From Bacteroidota bacterium (GTDB lineage Bacteria > Bacteroidota > Bacteroidia > B-17B0 > Aurantibacillaceae), in assembly GCA_021156365.1 (NCBI GenBank), contig JAJNDK010000010.1, positions 153,092-217,091 of the forward strand: DNA of 64,000 bases, given 5' to 3'. Within the stretch, counting starts at the first letter, position 1, and every line of letters begins with the position of its first letter. The notes beneath the pieces are model-generated. The model saw only the letters and a program-made list of their open reading frames with translations, did not search any database and was not told where the DNA came from. Positions 17,183 to 26,828 of the stretch are shown piece after piece. The position numbers and the translations under genes are program-made.

Positions 17183-18433
17183 TTAATTACTTCGTATCGC
17201 CTCCACCGGATCCAATTGCGAAGCTCCATAAGCAGGAACAAAGCCCGAAACGATGCCGATCAGAAATGAAATAGTAAGACCTAATACCATATTCGATCGT
17301 GATAAGAAAATATCCATCCCGAAAGAATCACCCAAAAAGGTAGTAAGCAGCCATATCAATACGATCCCGATAATACCGCCAAGCACGGAAAGGAAAACCG
17401 ATTCGAACAAAAACTGCATCAGGATAAAATAATTTTTTGCCCCCAGTGATTTTTGAATACCGATCAATGCCGTACGTTCCTTTACCGATACGAACATGAT
17501 GTTGGCAATACCGAAACCTCCTACAAGTATAGAGAAGCCGCCAATGATCCAACCTGCCAACCCCACAATTTCAAACATACCGTCGAATCCTTTCGAAATG
17601 ACCTTGATCTCGTTCAGTGCAAAATCTTCCGTTGCCCCCGGATTTAACTGCCGTACCGAGCGCATCAGTCCCCTCAGTTCGTCTTTCAGCTGGTCATTGC
17701 TGATGCCGGGTTTTGCTTTTACTGCAATATACGGATCGGCATTTTCCGAACGGATATCCACGATGTTCCTTACATAATTCACCGGCAGTAACACCTGTGC
17801 ATCCATGCTGTTACCAAGCAGACTTTCTCCCTGTTTTTTGAATACGCCTAAGACCTGCACATTCGAGCCGAAGATCTTGATCTGTTTTCCTACCGGAGAT
17901 TCTCCATTCCGGAACAGCGCTTCCGCGATCGTACTGCCAATAATACAAATATTGCGTCCGTTCTCGCATTCAAGCTCGGTAAAATACCGGCCATCGGCGA
18001 TCTCAAACGAAGTAATATGATTGTACTGGTAGGAGCCGCCGGTAATGGTCACATTGGCTACTGAGCTGCTTCCGTATTTTACGGTTTTCCGGGCAGCCAC
18101 ATGGAAGGCGATGGCTTCTGCACCTTCTACTTTTTTCTGCAGGCTTTCAAATTCCTTTACATTTGGAACAGGCCTGTTCATGTATTTCCACCAGGGATAA
18201 TCACCACCGAATTCCCAGGGCCATTTCTGAATGAAAATAACATTGTTGCCGAGCTCCTGGATACCGCTTCTCAGGTTGTATTCCAGGCTGTCGACTACCG
18301 TAAATACAGTGATGATGGAAAAGATCCCGATGGTAATGCCAAGCAGTGAAAGGAATGTGCGCAGGCGGTTCGCCACTAATGCAGCCCACGCAAATACTAC
18401 GCTTTCTTTTAATATGGAGAGAAATATGTTCAA
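17183..18433 (-). CDS. MacB/FtsX-type ABC transporter permease
   Basis: About 416 residues if started at TTG 18431-18433, which gives (M)NIFLSILKESVVFAW, the usual opening of Bacteroidota homologues. A TTG 15 codons upstream is also open and no ATG is available. The layout is typical: one transmembrane helix (RTFLSLLGITIGIFSIITVF), a MacB periplasmic core domain (about 60-270), then three helices of the FtsX domain (from GWIIGGFSILVGGFGIANIMFVSV to the C-terminus ending DPVEAIRS). Such permeases couple cytoplasmic ATP hydrolysis to extrusion of lipids, peptides or lipoproteins. The ATPase partner is not next to it. Confidence 0.88.
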   Translation of the reverse strand: MNIFLSILKESVVFAWAALVANRLRTFLSLLGITIGIFSIITVFTVVDSLEYNLRSGIQELGNNVIFIQKWPWEFGGDYPWWKYMNRPVPNVKEFESLQKKVEGAEAIAFHVAARKTVKYGSSSVANVTITGGSYQYNHITSFEIADGRYFTELECENGRNICIIGSTIAEALFRNGESPVGKQIKIFGSNVQVLGVFKKQGESLLGNSMDAQVLLPVNYVRNIVDIRSENADPYIAVKAKPGISNDQLKDELRGLMRSVRQLNPGATEDFALNEIKVISKGFDGMFEIVGLAGWIIGGFSILVGGFGIANIMFVSVKERTALIGIQKSLGAKNYFILMQFLFESVFLSVLGGIIGIVLIWLLTTFLGDSFGMDIFLSRSNMVLGLTISFLIGIVSGFVPAYGASQLDPVEAIRSN

Positions 18434-18518
18434 AGGGATTTTCTTTCTCAAATGTAGCAAGAAAGGATATATTATCAATAGTTTAGTATATTCGTAGCTG
18501 AATTTTTAACGTAGAAAT

Positions 18519-19526
18519 ATGAAGATCATCATCCCAATGGCAGGCATGGGTAAGCGTATGCGCCCTCACACACTCACGGTTCCGAAACCCCTTATCCCTG
18601 TTGGCGGAAAGCCGATCGTGCAAAGGCTTGTAGAGGATATTACCCGAGTTTGTGGCGAGAAGGTGGATGAGATCGCATTTATCATAGGCCCTACTTTCGG
18701 GAAAGAAGTGGAAGCGGACCTTGTGAAGATAGCAGAATCACAGGGAGCAAAAGGCAGTATTTACTACCAAGATGTAGCACTCGGAACGGCCCATGCGATC
18801 ATGTGTGCAGAGCCGTCGATAACCGGCAAAACAGTGGTGGCGTTTGCAGATACCTTGTTCAAAGCAGATTTTACCATGGATACCAACCAGGAGGGAGTGA
18901 TCTGGGTACAGAAGATCGAGGATCCGCGCCAGTTTGGGGTGGTAAAACTGAATACCGATGGAGTGATCACCGATTTCGTTGAAAAACCCGAGCAGTTCGT
19001 AAGCGATCTGGCTATCATTGGCATCTATTATTTCAAAGACGGCGATTACCTGAAAAGCGAGCTGAAATACCTGCTGGACAATGATATCAAGGAAAAAGGC
19101 GAATACCAGCTCACCAACGCATTGGAGAATATGAAGAAAAAGGGGACTAAATTTGTTCCCGGAAAAGTGACGGAATGGCTGGATTGTGGGAATAAAGACG
19201 CCACCGTGTATACCAACCAACGTATCCTCGAATTTGACAAAGGTAAGCCACATCTCATGCATGCCTCTGCCAGCATGGAAAACTCAGTTATTATCCAGCC
19301 CTGCTATATCGGCGAAAATGTAAAAATCGTTAATTCAGTGATTGGCCCTCATGTTTCCCTTGGTAAAGGCACAATTGTTGAAAACTCTGTTATCAGAAAC
19401 TCCATTGTTCAGACAAATGCAAAGCTGATTTCGGCTAATATTGTTAATTCAATGGTAGGGAACAATGCCGAGATCAAGGGTAAAGCGCTGGATCTCAGCG
19501 TCGGTGACTATAACATTCACTGCTAA
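18519..19526 (+). CDS. NDP-sugar pyrophosphorylase (nucleotidyltransferase with left-handed beta helix)
   Basis: 335 residues. The nucleotidyltransferase signature is IPMAGMGKRMRPHTLTVPKP at about 5-24 (G-x-G-x-R, PKP). AFADTLF carries a catalytic Asp, and EWLDCGNKD is a further sugar-binding motif. From about residue 245, hexapeptide-like repeats (VIIQPCYIGENVKIVNSVIG, then GTIVENSVIR) indicate a left-handed beta helix as in GlmU/RfbA-like enzymes. It activates a sugar-1-phosphate as a UDP- or dTDP-sugar for envelope glycans. It is first gene of a run followed by TPR, DUF4292 and EnvC-like genes, a common Bacteroidota arrangement. Confidence 0.92.
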   Translation: MKIIIPMAGMGKRMRPHTLTVPKPLIPVGGKPIVQRLVEDITRVCGEKVDEIAFIIGPTFGKEVEADLVKIAESQGAKGSIYYQDVALGTAHAIMCAEPSITGKTVVAFADTLFKADFTMDTNQEGVIWVQKIEDPRQFGVVKLNTDGVITDFVEKPEQFVSDLAIIGIYYFKDGDYLKSELKYLLDNDIKEKGEYQLTNALENMKKKGTKFVPGKVTEWLDCGNKDATVYTNQRILEFDKGKPHLMHASASMENSVIIQPCYIGENVKIVNSVIGPHVSLGKGTIVENSVIRNSIVQTNAKLISANIVNSMVGNNAEIKGKALDLSVGDYNIHC

Positions 19527-19564
19527 AAGGGAGCACACTACGTGTTGGCCTTCGCAGCATATAC

Positions 19565-21331
19565 ATGAAGGCAGGAATTACATATCTTTTTTTTATTTCT
19601 CTTGGTTTGGCAGGGGCATTTTCTGCGTGTAAGCCAAAAGAGAAAACTGCCTCTTCGTCCACTTCTACTACCGCCTCCACATCCGGAAAAGACAAGAAGC
19701 TCAGCAATGAGGAGCAGGTGCGGTTCCAGTCTATTTATTACAATGCCTGCAAAGAAAAGATCAAAGGCAATATGGAGCTGGCAGAAAATCTTTTCAAAGA
19801 ATGCCTGAAAATCGATCCCACCAGCGCGCCTGCACAATACGAGATCGCAAACCTATATCGTTTTGGAGGTTTGTATGACGAAGCGCTTAAATATTCGAGA
19901 GAAGCTGCCAACAAGGATCCGAAGAACGTTTGGTTCCAGCTCCTGTACATCGAATGCCTGCACAATAAACGACAATACAATGAGGCCACGGCGGCTTATG
20001 AAAAGCTGATAAAAAACGTAGTACCGAAGCCGGAGTATTACATGGCCCTCGGCGAAGAATATCTGTTTGCCAACAAACCGGATAAAGCGGTGAAGGTATA
20101 CGAGGATTTTGAAAAAATATTCGGTAGGGATGAAGAAGTGGCGTTGAAGCGTATTGCAGTGCTGCGCCAGCAAAAAAAATATGCAGAGGCAGAGATCGTA
20201 TTAAAAGGACTGATCAAAGATTTCCCGGAAGAGCCGCGTTATTATACCTATCTCGCCGAGATATACCAGGACAGCGGAGAGCCCGAAAAGGCGTATACCA
20301 TCTACCAGGAGAGTCTGAAAGCCGATCCGAACAATCCATACATCCATCTTGCGCTTGCTGATTATTACCGGCAACAGAAAAAGGATTCATTGTTCTTTTC
20401 CGAAGTGAAAATTGCTTTCACAAGCCCCGAGCTGAATGTGGACAACAAGATCAAGATCATGCTCTCCTACTATGAGATGACGGAAACCTTCCCGAAATAC
20501 CTGAACGAGGCATATGAGCTGCTGGATATTTTGACAAAAGCACACCCGGGAGAAGCCAAAGTATGGAGTGTATATGGTGATTTTTTATTCAGGGACAAAC
20601 GATACAAAGAAGCGAAAGTTGCATTCGAGCGTGTACTGGAATCTGATAAAAGTAAATTCCCGGTATGGAGCCAGTTATTGATCAGCGAAATGAATATGAA
20701 CGATATGGAAGCGCTGAAAAAGCATAGTGCGGAAGCGATCGATCTTTTTCCGAATCAGCCCGCACCGTATTTTTTTAACGGGCTTGCCAATCAGCGGCAA
20801 AAGGATTATAAAGCTGCCATTCAATCCTACGTGGATGGACAGGAATTTGTATACGATAATCTTCCTTTGCAGATGCAGTTCCTGGCCAACCTCGCAGAGG
20901 CCTACAATGCAGACAAACAATACGAAAAATCGGATAAGGCTTTTGAAGATGCACTCCTCCTGGATGCGAACGATGCGAGCATTATGAATAATTATGCGTA
21001 TTACCTTTCTCTTCGAAAAACAAAGCTGGAGCGGGCTGAAAAACTTTCTGCCCGTTCATTAGAGATCGATGCGGGAAGTATCTCCTATCTCGATACCTAT
21101 GCCTGGATATTGTACCAGCAGGGAAAATACGAAGATGCCAAAATATGGCTCGACAAGGCTTTTGCAAAAGGCGCTGACAATCGCCCGGCTATTCTCGAAC
21201 ATTACGGCGATGTGTTGTACAAGCTGAATGATAAAACAAAAGCGCTGGAGTATTGGAAGAAAGCGAAAGAAAAAGGGGGCAGCTCCGAATCACTCATTAA
21301 AAAAATTACGGACGGAAAATTATATGAATAA
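19565..21331 (+). CDS. Tetratricopeptide-repeat lipoprotein
   Basis: 588 residues. A lipoprotein signal with Cys21 (LAGAFSAC) is followed by a Ser/Thr linker, then about a dozen TPR motifs filling residues 45-575. Typical units are AENLFKECLKIDPTSAPAQY, AYTIYQESLKADPNNPYIH, and the last around AKIWLDKAFAKGADN. TPR solenoids bind partner proteins, and outer-membrane TPR lipoproteins in this phylum often serve envelope assembly. The gene lies 38 bp after the pyrophosphorylase and overlaps the DUF4292 gene by 8 bp, so translation is coupled. Confidence 0.92.
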   Translation: MKAGITYLFFISLGLAGAFSACKPKEKTASSSTSTTASTSGKDKKLSNEEQVRFQSIYYNACKEKIKGNMELAENLFKECLKIDPTSAPAQYEIANLYRFGGLYDEALKYSREAANKDPKNVWFQLLYIECLHNKRQYNEATAAYEKLIKNVVPKPEYYMALGEEYLFANKPDKAVKVYEDFEKIFGRDEEVALKRIAVLRQQKKYAEAEIVLKGLIKDFPEEPRYYTYLAEIYQDSGEPEKAYTIYQESLKADPNNPYIHLALADYYRQQKKDSLFFSEVKIAFTSPELNVDNKIKIMLSYYEMTETFPKYLNEAYELLDILTKAHPGEAKVWSVYGDFLFRDKRYKEAKVAFERVLESDKSKFPVWSQLLISEMNMNDMEALKKHSAEAIDLFPNQPAPYFFNGLANQRQKDYKAAIQSYVDGQEFVYDNLPLQMQFLANLAEAYNADKQYEKSDKAFEDALLLDANDASIMNNYAYYLSLRKTKLERAEKLSARSLEIDAGSISYLDTYAWILYQQGKYEDAKIWLDKAFAKGADNRPAILEHYGDVLYKLNDKTKALEYWKKAKEKGGSSESLIKKITDGKLYE

Positions 21332-22241
21332 GCTGGTTACCTATATAAAATACAGTTCTATTGTTGTTTTTGCCTTTGTAGTATTTACAGGATGTAAGCA
21401 CAAAAAACACGTTCAGGAGACAGTACCTGTTGTGACAGTGCCTGACAGTACGGAAAGCGACCGGTGCAAGCTCGATTTCAAAAGCGGGAAAGTGCTGGCA
21501 AAGAATATGAAGGATAACGAGCTGGATTTTAAATATGCCAGTGCGAAATTTTCCTGCGATCTCACCCTTGACAACGAAGATCATTCGTTCAGTGTAAGTG
21601 TACGTTGTAAAAAAGACAGTGTGATCTGGTTATCCATTTCCAAATTAGGAATCGATGCTGCACGTGCACTTATTACAAAAGACAGTGTAAAGATCATGAT
21701 GGGTCTTACCGAAAAGAAATATTTCAAAGGAGACTATACTTATATAAATGATTTGCTGAAATCGGATCTGGACTATGATATGATACAGGCTCTGCTCTTT
21801 GGAAACAGCGCCGCTTTTTATGACGATGACGACAAGTTGAAACCGGGAAAAGATAAAGTGAATTGCAATTACTTCCTGAGTACGGTAAAGAAACGGACAG
21901 CAAAAAAAATCAATAGCGGGCAGTTGCAACCGGATGAGAATTACCAGACGATCTGGCTCAGTCCTACTACCTACAAGATCGTGATGCTGGAATACGACGA
22001 TGTGAAGACCAAGCGGAAATTCAATGCCTGTTACGAAGATTTCAGGCCGGTGGACAAATTCCTGGCACCATTTAAATTAACATATAGTATCACCGCTGAG
22101 AAAATAATTAAGGCAGATATACGTTATAACAAAATAAACCTGAACGAAGAACAAACCTTTCCGTTTAAGATCCCGGCCAGTTATGAGCCTATCCAAATAA
22201 GACAGAATAATGATCCAGATCCAAACAAAACAGGTGGTTAA
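21324..22241 (+). CDS. DUF4292 outer-membrane lipoprotein (LolB-like fold family)
   Basis: 305 residues from the ATG at 21324, which overlaps the TPR stop. An upstream non-ATG start inside the TPR gene is unlikely. The lipobox VFTGC (Cys24) marks a lipoprotein. The core KKDSVIWLSISKLGIDAARA and the segments KIMMGLTEKKYFKGDY and LDYDMIQALLFGN are characteristic of DUF4292 proteins, whose fold resembles the lipoprotein carrier LolA/LolB. This suggests binding of lipid or lipoprotein acyl chains. The position between TPR and EnvC-like genes is conserved in many Bacteroidota. Confidence 0.9.
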   Translation: MNKLVTYIKYSSIVVFAFVVFTGCKHKKHVQETVPVVTVPDSTESDRCKLDFKSGKVLAKNMKDNELDFKYASAKFSCDLTLDNEDHSFSVSVRCKKDSVIWLSISKLGIDAARALITKDSVKIMMGLTEKKYFKGDYTYINDLLKSDLDYDMIQALLFGNSAAFYDDDDKLKPGKDKVNCNYFLSTVKKRTAKKINSGQLQPDENYQTIWLSPTTYKIVMLEYDDVKTKRKFNACYEDFRPVDKFLAPFKLTYSITAEKIIKADIRYNKINLNEEQTFPFKIPASYEPIQIRQNNDPDPNKTGG

Positions 22242-23592
22242 ACGCACTTTTTCTGCCTGGTTCCTTGTAGTAATGCTTTGTTGTCCGCTTCTTCTTTTTC
22301 CGCAAGCCAAAAGCAAAAAGGAAAAAGAGATGGAAAGCAAGCGTAATAAGCTGAAGCAGGAGATCAACACTACCAATGAGCTGCTCCGGGAAACCAAGAA
22401 CAGCAAGAAAAAAACCATGGGTGAAGTGGCGATCCTGAACACCAAGATCAGTATTCGCCAGGAGCTTATTGCTACCATCAATACGGAGATCCGGCAACTG
22501 AATACACAGATCGGTACCAATCAGAAGGAAGTGGACGATCTGAAAGCAAACCTCGAAAAACTTAAAAAGGAATATGCACGGATGATCTATTACGGCTATC
22601 GTAACAAGGATTCATACAACCGCCTGATGTTCATGTTTGCTGCGGGCAATTTTAACCAGGCCTACCAGCGTTTAAAATATATCCAGCAGTACAATGAATA
22701 TCGTCGCAAACAGGCAGAAGCGATTGTAAGTACACAAAAGGAGCTGAACGAAAAAATTGTTACGCTGGAATTTACCAAGAATGAAAAAAAACAATTGCTG
22801 ACCGGCGAGGAACAGGAAAAACTGCATCTCGCAAAGGAAAAAACAGAGCAGGAGGGAATGCTTGCACAGCTCCAGGACAAGGAAAAGCAACTGAAGGATG
22901 AGCTGGAGCAAAAGAAAAAGGACAGTGATGCATTAACAGCTGCCATCAAAAAGCTGATCGCAGAAGAAATAGCGCGTCAACAGGAAAAAGCCCGCCAGGA
23001 TGCCATTGCAAAGGAAACTGCGCGAAAAAAACGTGAAGAACAAAAAAAGAAGATCAAAGAACAGAAAAAGAAGCAGCCTGTGAGCACCGATGTGGCTAAG
23101 GATAATCCGAAAAGCAACAAGGAAGAAGTGGAAGAACCGGTTGTAGTGGATACGGAAACGAAAGAAGCAGAAGAATTATCTGCCGACTTTGCATCCAATA
23201 AAGGAAAATTGCCATGGCCGGTTACAAAAGGAGTGATCACAGATAAGTTCGGGGAGCATGAGCATGCCACTATCAAAGGTCTTATCATCAATAACGACGG
23301 GGTTGATATTTCCACCACCAAAGGATCACCCTGCCGGGCTTTATTTGGCGGCGAAGTATCATTGATCAGCACTATGCAGGGTATGGGAAAAGTTGTCATT
23401 ATCCGCCACGGAGATTACCTCACGGTGTATACCAACCTCGAAGCAGTGAGTGTAAAAAGAGGCGATAAGATAAACAGTAAACAAACGATAGGGGCGCTTG
23501 CCTACAATGATGACGAAAACCGGACGGTGATGAACCTGCAGATCTGGAAAGGGCAGAAGAAACTGAACCCGCAGGATTGGTTACACGAGTAG
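22210..23592 (+). CDS. EnvC-like murein hydrolase activator (degenerate M23 domain)
   Basis: 460 residues. A signal peptide (to about FPQA, residue 33) is followed by long coiled coils (about 35-150 and 180-290, very rich in Lys/Glu) and a C-terminal LytM/M23 domain from about 335. The zinc ligands of active M23 peptidases are missing: the HxGxD position reads NNDGVDI and the HxH position reads YTNLEAV. That is the state of EnvC, which has no peptidase activity and instead switches on amidases at the division septum. The gene starts 32 bp inside the DUF4292 gene. Its stop lies 4 bp from the convergent membrane-protein gene. Confidence 0.9.
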   Translation: MIQIQTKQVVKRTFSAWFLVVMLCCPLLLFPQAKSKKEKEMESKRNKLKQEINTTNELLRETKNSKKKTMGEVAILNTKISIRQELIATINTEIRQLNTQIGTNQKEVDDLKANLEKLKKEYARMIYYGYRNKDSYNRLMFMFAAGNFNQAYQRLKYIQQYNEYRRKQAEAIVSTQKELNEKIVTLEFTKNEKKQLLTGEEQEKLHLAKEKTEQEGMLAQLQDKEKQLKDELEQKKKDSDALTAAIKKLIAEEIARQQEKARQDAIAKETARKKREEQKKKIKEQKKKQPVSTDVAKDNPKSNKEEVEEPVVVDTETKEAEELSADFASNKGKLPWPVTKGVITDKFGEHEHATIKGLIINNDGVDISTTKGSPCRALFGGEVSLISTMQGMGKVVIIRHGDYLTVYTNLEAVSVKRGDKINSKQTIGALAYNDDENRTVMNLQIWKGQKKLNPQDWLHE

Positions 23593-23596
23593 TGTT

Positions 23597-24079
23597 TTAA
23601 TCAAAAAACCGCTGCAGGCTCGCATGGAAAAAGTGGAAGATAAAATACAGTACAACTGTCCAGGCTACAGAGGATACTGACATCCAGATCAGTGTTTTGC
23701 GGTGATCGCCAAAGAAACGGATAGCGAGGAAAATACCAAGTGGATACGAAAGAAAAACAGGTGTAATGGCCGATACACCAATGATCCCGAAATTCCTTTT
23801 TGCTTTGATGATGAACCGATTTTTCCAGGTGAAGTTTTTTTTGTTCCGGTTCCTGTTAGGGAAACGTTTGTCGAGCACCCTGTTTACCAGTTTTAATATC
23901 CCTTCGATTAAATAAGTAAAAACAAAAACACCGATCAGGCTTCCGGAGCTGCACACAATAAGTGTTTCGAGAAAAGAGAAGTTGAATACAAAAACGGCTG
24001 CAGGAATCCCGGCTAATCCCGGCTTTATAGCACAGGAGATTAGAACAGTCAGTATTGAGCCCCAGTCGAGGTGCGACAT
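23597..24079 (-). CDS. Small integral membrane protein, small multidrug export-like
   Basis: 160 residues with four hydrophobic segments. The start WGSILTVLISCAIKPGLAGIPAAVF and the C-terminal ITPVFLSYPLGIFLAIRFFGDH recall the 'small multi-drug export' membrane family, in which a Pro/Gly-rich re-entrant helix is typical. The central loop is strongly basic (KRFPNRNRNKKNFTWKNR), so it probably faces the cytoplasm. The assignment is tentative. It lies 6 bases downstream of upp on the same strand and may be cotranscribed. Confidence 0.55.
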   Translation of the reverse strand: MSHLDWGSILTVLISCAIKPGLAGIPAAVFVFNFSFLETLIVCSSGSLIGVFVFTYLIEGILKLVNRVLDKRFPNRNRNKKNFTWKNRFIIKAKRNFGIIGVSAITPVFLSYPLGIFLAIRFFGDHRKTLIWMSVSSVAWTVVLYFIFHFFHASLQRFFD

Positions 24080-24085
24080 AATTCG

Positions 24086-24736
24086 TTATAGTTTTTCGCC
24101 AAATGCCAGGTCACCGGCATCGCCCAGTCCCGGAACGATATACGATTGTGCTGTAAGCTCTTCATCCACCACACCCACCCACAAGGTGTAGTTCGTGTGT
24201 GGCATGTGTGCTTTGATGTATTCGATACCCTGCCTGCTTGCAATTACGGCAACAATATGTGTGTGTCTTGGAAGCCCTTTGCCTACCAGTGCTTTGTAGG
24301 CCAATACCATCGAGGATCCTGTGGCCAGCATCGGATCTGTTACGATAAGCGTTTTATCTTCGAGGGAAGGGCTTGATAAATATTCAATGGCGATCTCAAA
24401 GCTATTGTCCTTGTGATGTCTCCTGTATGCCGAAACAAATGCATTCTGTGCCCTGTCGAAAACATTCAGCAGACCAGTATGCAACGGAAGGCCGGCACGA
24501 AGGATGGTAGAAATAACAGGTTGCTCGGCCAATACTTTACATTCTGCGTCGCCCAGTGGAGTTTGTGTGATCACATCTTTATAAGCCATCGTCTTGCTGA
24601 TCTCATAAGCAAAAAACTCTCCCATACGCTCCATGTTTCTGCGGAAACGAATCGGATCTTTCTGGATCTGGATATCCCTGATCTCGGAAATGTATTGATT
24701 AAAAATACTGTTTTGTTCGGCAAGTATATGGATCAT
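24086..24736 (-). CDS. upp: Uracil phosphoribosyltransferase
   Basis: 216 residues. The PRPP-binding loop is LIVTDPMLATGSSMV at about 128-142, and the uracil-binding C-terminal motif is YIVPGLGDAGDLAFG. An early RxxMERMGEFFAYE helix is also typical of the family. The enzyme converts uracil and PRPP to UMP in pyrimidine salvage. The length is close to the usual 208-217. It lies upstream of a small membrane protein gene, which may be cotranscribed. Confidence 0.96.
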   Translation of the reverse strand: MIHILAEQNSIFNQYISEIRDIQIQKDPIRFRRNMERMGEFFAYEISKTMAYKDVITQTPLGDAECKVLAEQPVISTILRAGLPLHTGLLNVFDRAQNAFVSAYRRHHKDNSFEIAIEYLSSPSLEDKTLIVTDPMLATGSSMVLAYKALVGKGLPRHTHIVAVIASRQGIEYIKAHMPHTNYTLWVGVVDEELTAQSYIVPGLGDAGDLAFGEKL

Positions 24737-24847
24737 AACAACGGAAATTTGCGACTGTTAAGATATAGATTATTTGTACACAAAAAGTGCGGGTGTAGTA
24801 TGAAATTGGAAGGGAAATTGATTTTTAGGAAAAATTGGAGAAATGCT

Positions 24848-25423
24848 TTACTCGATGTTCACCGCTGAGTTCAGCAGGAACAGAGAATACTGATCGTCGA
24901 TCTTTTCGAACTCTACTTTCAGCTTATTACCTGATTTCATGGCAATGGTAATAAAGCCTAAACCTGCCCCGCCTTTTTCCGAAAGCTGGTTGTTCTCCAG
25001 GTGATCCATGTAGTATTGTTTCAGCTCGGCAGGATCCTGGAATCCGTTGATGATCTCGATCTGTTTTTGAAGGCCCGGCACTGCATCGTTGCTGATGAGG
25101 TTGGCAGAGATCATATCTACTTTTACGTGGTTCTTGGAAAGGATAAAAAAGCTGCGTTGGTTACCATCTGCATTCTTATGCCCGTGGATAAGCATATTCT
25201 GAAGCGTTTCTACAGAGATAAAGAAGATCTTGCGAAGCGGGCCTTTTGCAATGGCGTTTTCGATCACACTGCTTTCCACCTGACCTTCCAGGTTGGAAAT
25301 GCTCTCCTGCGAAAGATCGCCGAAATGCTTTACCAGCACAGTGTGGTCGGTACCCAATTCACCCAACAAATGGTTAAATTTGTTTTCGAAGAATTTCAGG
25401 TCTATGTTAGCTCCGTTGCTCAA
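24848..25423 (-). CDS. SiaB-type (GHKL-fold) protein kinase, DUF6272
   Basis: 191 residues from a TTG start (25421-25423). The motifs VETLQNMLIHGHK (N-box-like) and EKGGAGLGFITIAMKSG (G-box-like) place it with the SiaB/DUF6272 family. These are small GHKL-fold kinases that act on STAS-type partner proteins in signalling switches for aggregation or stress. No STAS partner gene is adjacent. It sits 2 bp downstream of the deoxynucleoside kinase gene and is probably in the same transcript. Cytoplasmic. Confidence 0.82.
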   Translation of the reverse strand: MSNGANIDLKFFENKFNHLLGELGTDHTVLVKHFGDLSQESISNLEGQVESSVIENAIAKGPLRKIFFISVETLQNMLIHGHKNADGNQRSFFILSKNHVKVDMISANLISNDAVPGLQKQIEIINGFQDPAELKQYYMDHLENNQLSEKGGAGLGFITIAMKSGNKLKVEFEKIDDQYSLFLLNSAVNIE

Positions 25424-25425
25424 TT

Positions 25426-26043
25426 TTATTTAAATAGTCCATGGATCTGGGAATCGATCTGTCTGATAATTTTCCCTAAATCTTCCGGATTGTCATTAAT
25501 ATTCAAATCATCCACATCGATCACAATAAATTTCCCCGCATCGTAGGAAGATATCCATGCTTCGTACCGCTCGTTCAGCCTTTTCAGGTAATCCAAACGG
25601 ATGGCATTTTCATATTCCCTGCCTCTTTTCTGGATCTGCCGTACCAGTGTGGGAACTGAAGCCCGCAGGTATATAAGCAGATCGGGAGCCTTGATAAGGC
25701 TCTCCATTAACTTAAAAAGAGAGAAATAGTTTTCAAAATCACGTGTGGTCATAAGGCCCATCGCATGAAGGTTGGGCGCAAAGATATACGCATCCTCATA
25801 GATAGTCCTGTCCTGGATCACGGCTTTTCCGCTGGTCCGGATGTCCTGGACCTGGCTGAAACGGCTGTTAAGGAAGTATACCTGCAGGTTAAAGGACCAG
25901 CGTTGCATGTCTTCGTAAAAGTCGTTGAGATACGGATTGTCGTCCGCATCTTCGTAGTGAGGGTGCCACTTATAATGTTTTGCCAGTAGGGATGTTAAAG
26001 TCGTCTTTCCTGAACCAATATTACCGGCAATAGCAATGTGCAT
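25426..26043 (-). CDS. Deoxynucleoside kinase (dGK/dAK type)
   Basis: 205 residues. P-loop GNIGSGKTTL at about 7-16, the substrate-binding motif HYEDADDNPYLNDFYED, the ERS/DRT-type catalytic motif IQDRTIYEDAYIF, and the Arg-rich lid QIQKRGREYE. This is a typical deoxyadenosine/deoxyguanosine kinase of the dNK family, giving dNMPs in purine deoxynucleoside salvage. Full length. It is followed 2 bp later by the SiaB-type gene. Confidence 0.94.
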   Translation of the reverse strand: MHIAIAGNIGSGKTTLTSLLAKHYKWHPHYEDADDNPYLNDFYEDMQRWSFNLQVYFLNSRFSQVQDIRTSGKAVIQDRTIYEDAYIFAPNLHAMGLMTTRDFENYFSLFKLMESLIKAPDLLIYLRASVPTLVRQIQKRGREYENAIRLDYLKRLNERYEAWISSYDAGKFIVIDVDDLNINDNPEDLGKIIRQIDSQIHGLFK

Positions 26044-26174
26044 ATATCCTGTTTAATATGAAATTAAATTATAACCGTTAAAATTAGAAATTAAAAACAA
26101 AAAAACAAAATTGCCCGATGAAATTATTGTTTCGGGGGGTTAAAAATCGGAGAAAAGCGAAAAATAGGGGTGAA

Positions 26175-26792
26175 TCAGGATTTTTTCCGGGAATTGAGCT
26201 CATCGCGGATCCTTGAAGCCATTTCGTACTGTTCTTCGTCAAGAGCCGTCTGAAGCATGTTTTTGAGCTCTTCTGTGGATTTAGCCGAATATTCCGTGTC
26301 GCCGCCTGTAATAGATGAAATATCCACCTGTTCTTCACTGCCCTCGCTGCTTTCACTCACGGCAGGATTGCTGGCAGGTTCTTCATCCAGTACGATGCCT
26401 GCAGAAGAAAGAATGAATTCATGTGTAAAGATAGGGCAGTTGAAACGAACTGCAATCGCTATGGCATCGCTGGTACGCGCATCGATCTCGTGTTCTTCCG
26501 CGCCATTGTTGCAAATGATCTTTGCGTAAAATATACCTTCCACCAGGTTGTAAATGATGACTTCACTTACTCCTATATCAAATGTTTCGGCAAATGTTTT
26601 GAAAAGATCGTGGGTGAGAGGACGGCTCGGTGTCATTTTTTCGAGCTCAATAGCAATAGCCTGAGCCTCAAAACCTCCGATAATAATGGGAAGTCTCCTG
26701 CGCCCGCCACTTTCGCCAAGCACCAGCGCATATGCACCTGTTTGCGTTTGACTATAACTGAGCCCTACAATATCTAAGCGAACCTTCTTCAT
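26175..26792 (-). CDS. Bifunctional nuclease (BFN/DUF151) with C-terminal UVR motif
   Basis: 205 residues. The N-terminal 140 residues are a BFN/DUF151 domain: LPIIIGGFEAQAIAIELE and ARTSDAIAIAVRFNCPIF are its signature segments. An acidic Ser-rich linker (about 145-170) leads to a UvrB/UvrC-type motif (LQTALDEEQYEMASRIRDEL), which forms a helical hairpin. This BFN-UVR architecture is standard in Bacteroidota. The BFN fold has DNase/RNase activity in a plant homologue; the bacterial role is not settled. The gene lies just downstream of etfA with a 36-bp gap. Confidence 0.92.
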   Translation of the reverse strand: MKKVRLDIVGLSYSQTQTGAYALVLGESGGRRRLPIIIGGFEAQAIAIELEKMTPSRPLTHDLFKTFAETFDIGVSEVIIYNLVEGIFYAKIICNNGAEEHEIDARTSDAIAIAVRFNCPIFTHEFILSSAGIVLDEEPASNPAVSESSEGSEEQVDISSITGGDTEYSAKSTEELKNMLQTALDEEQYEMASRIRDELNSRKKS

Positions 26793-26828
26793 CCCAATGA
26801 GCGAACTAAAGTAGTAAATTTTAAGTGA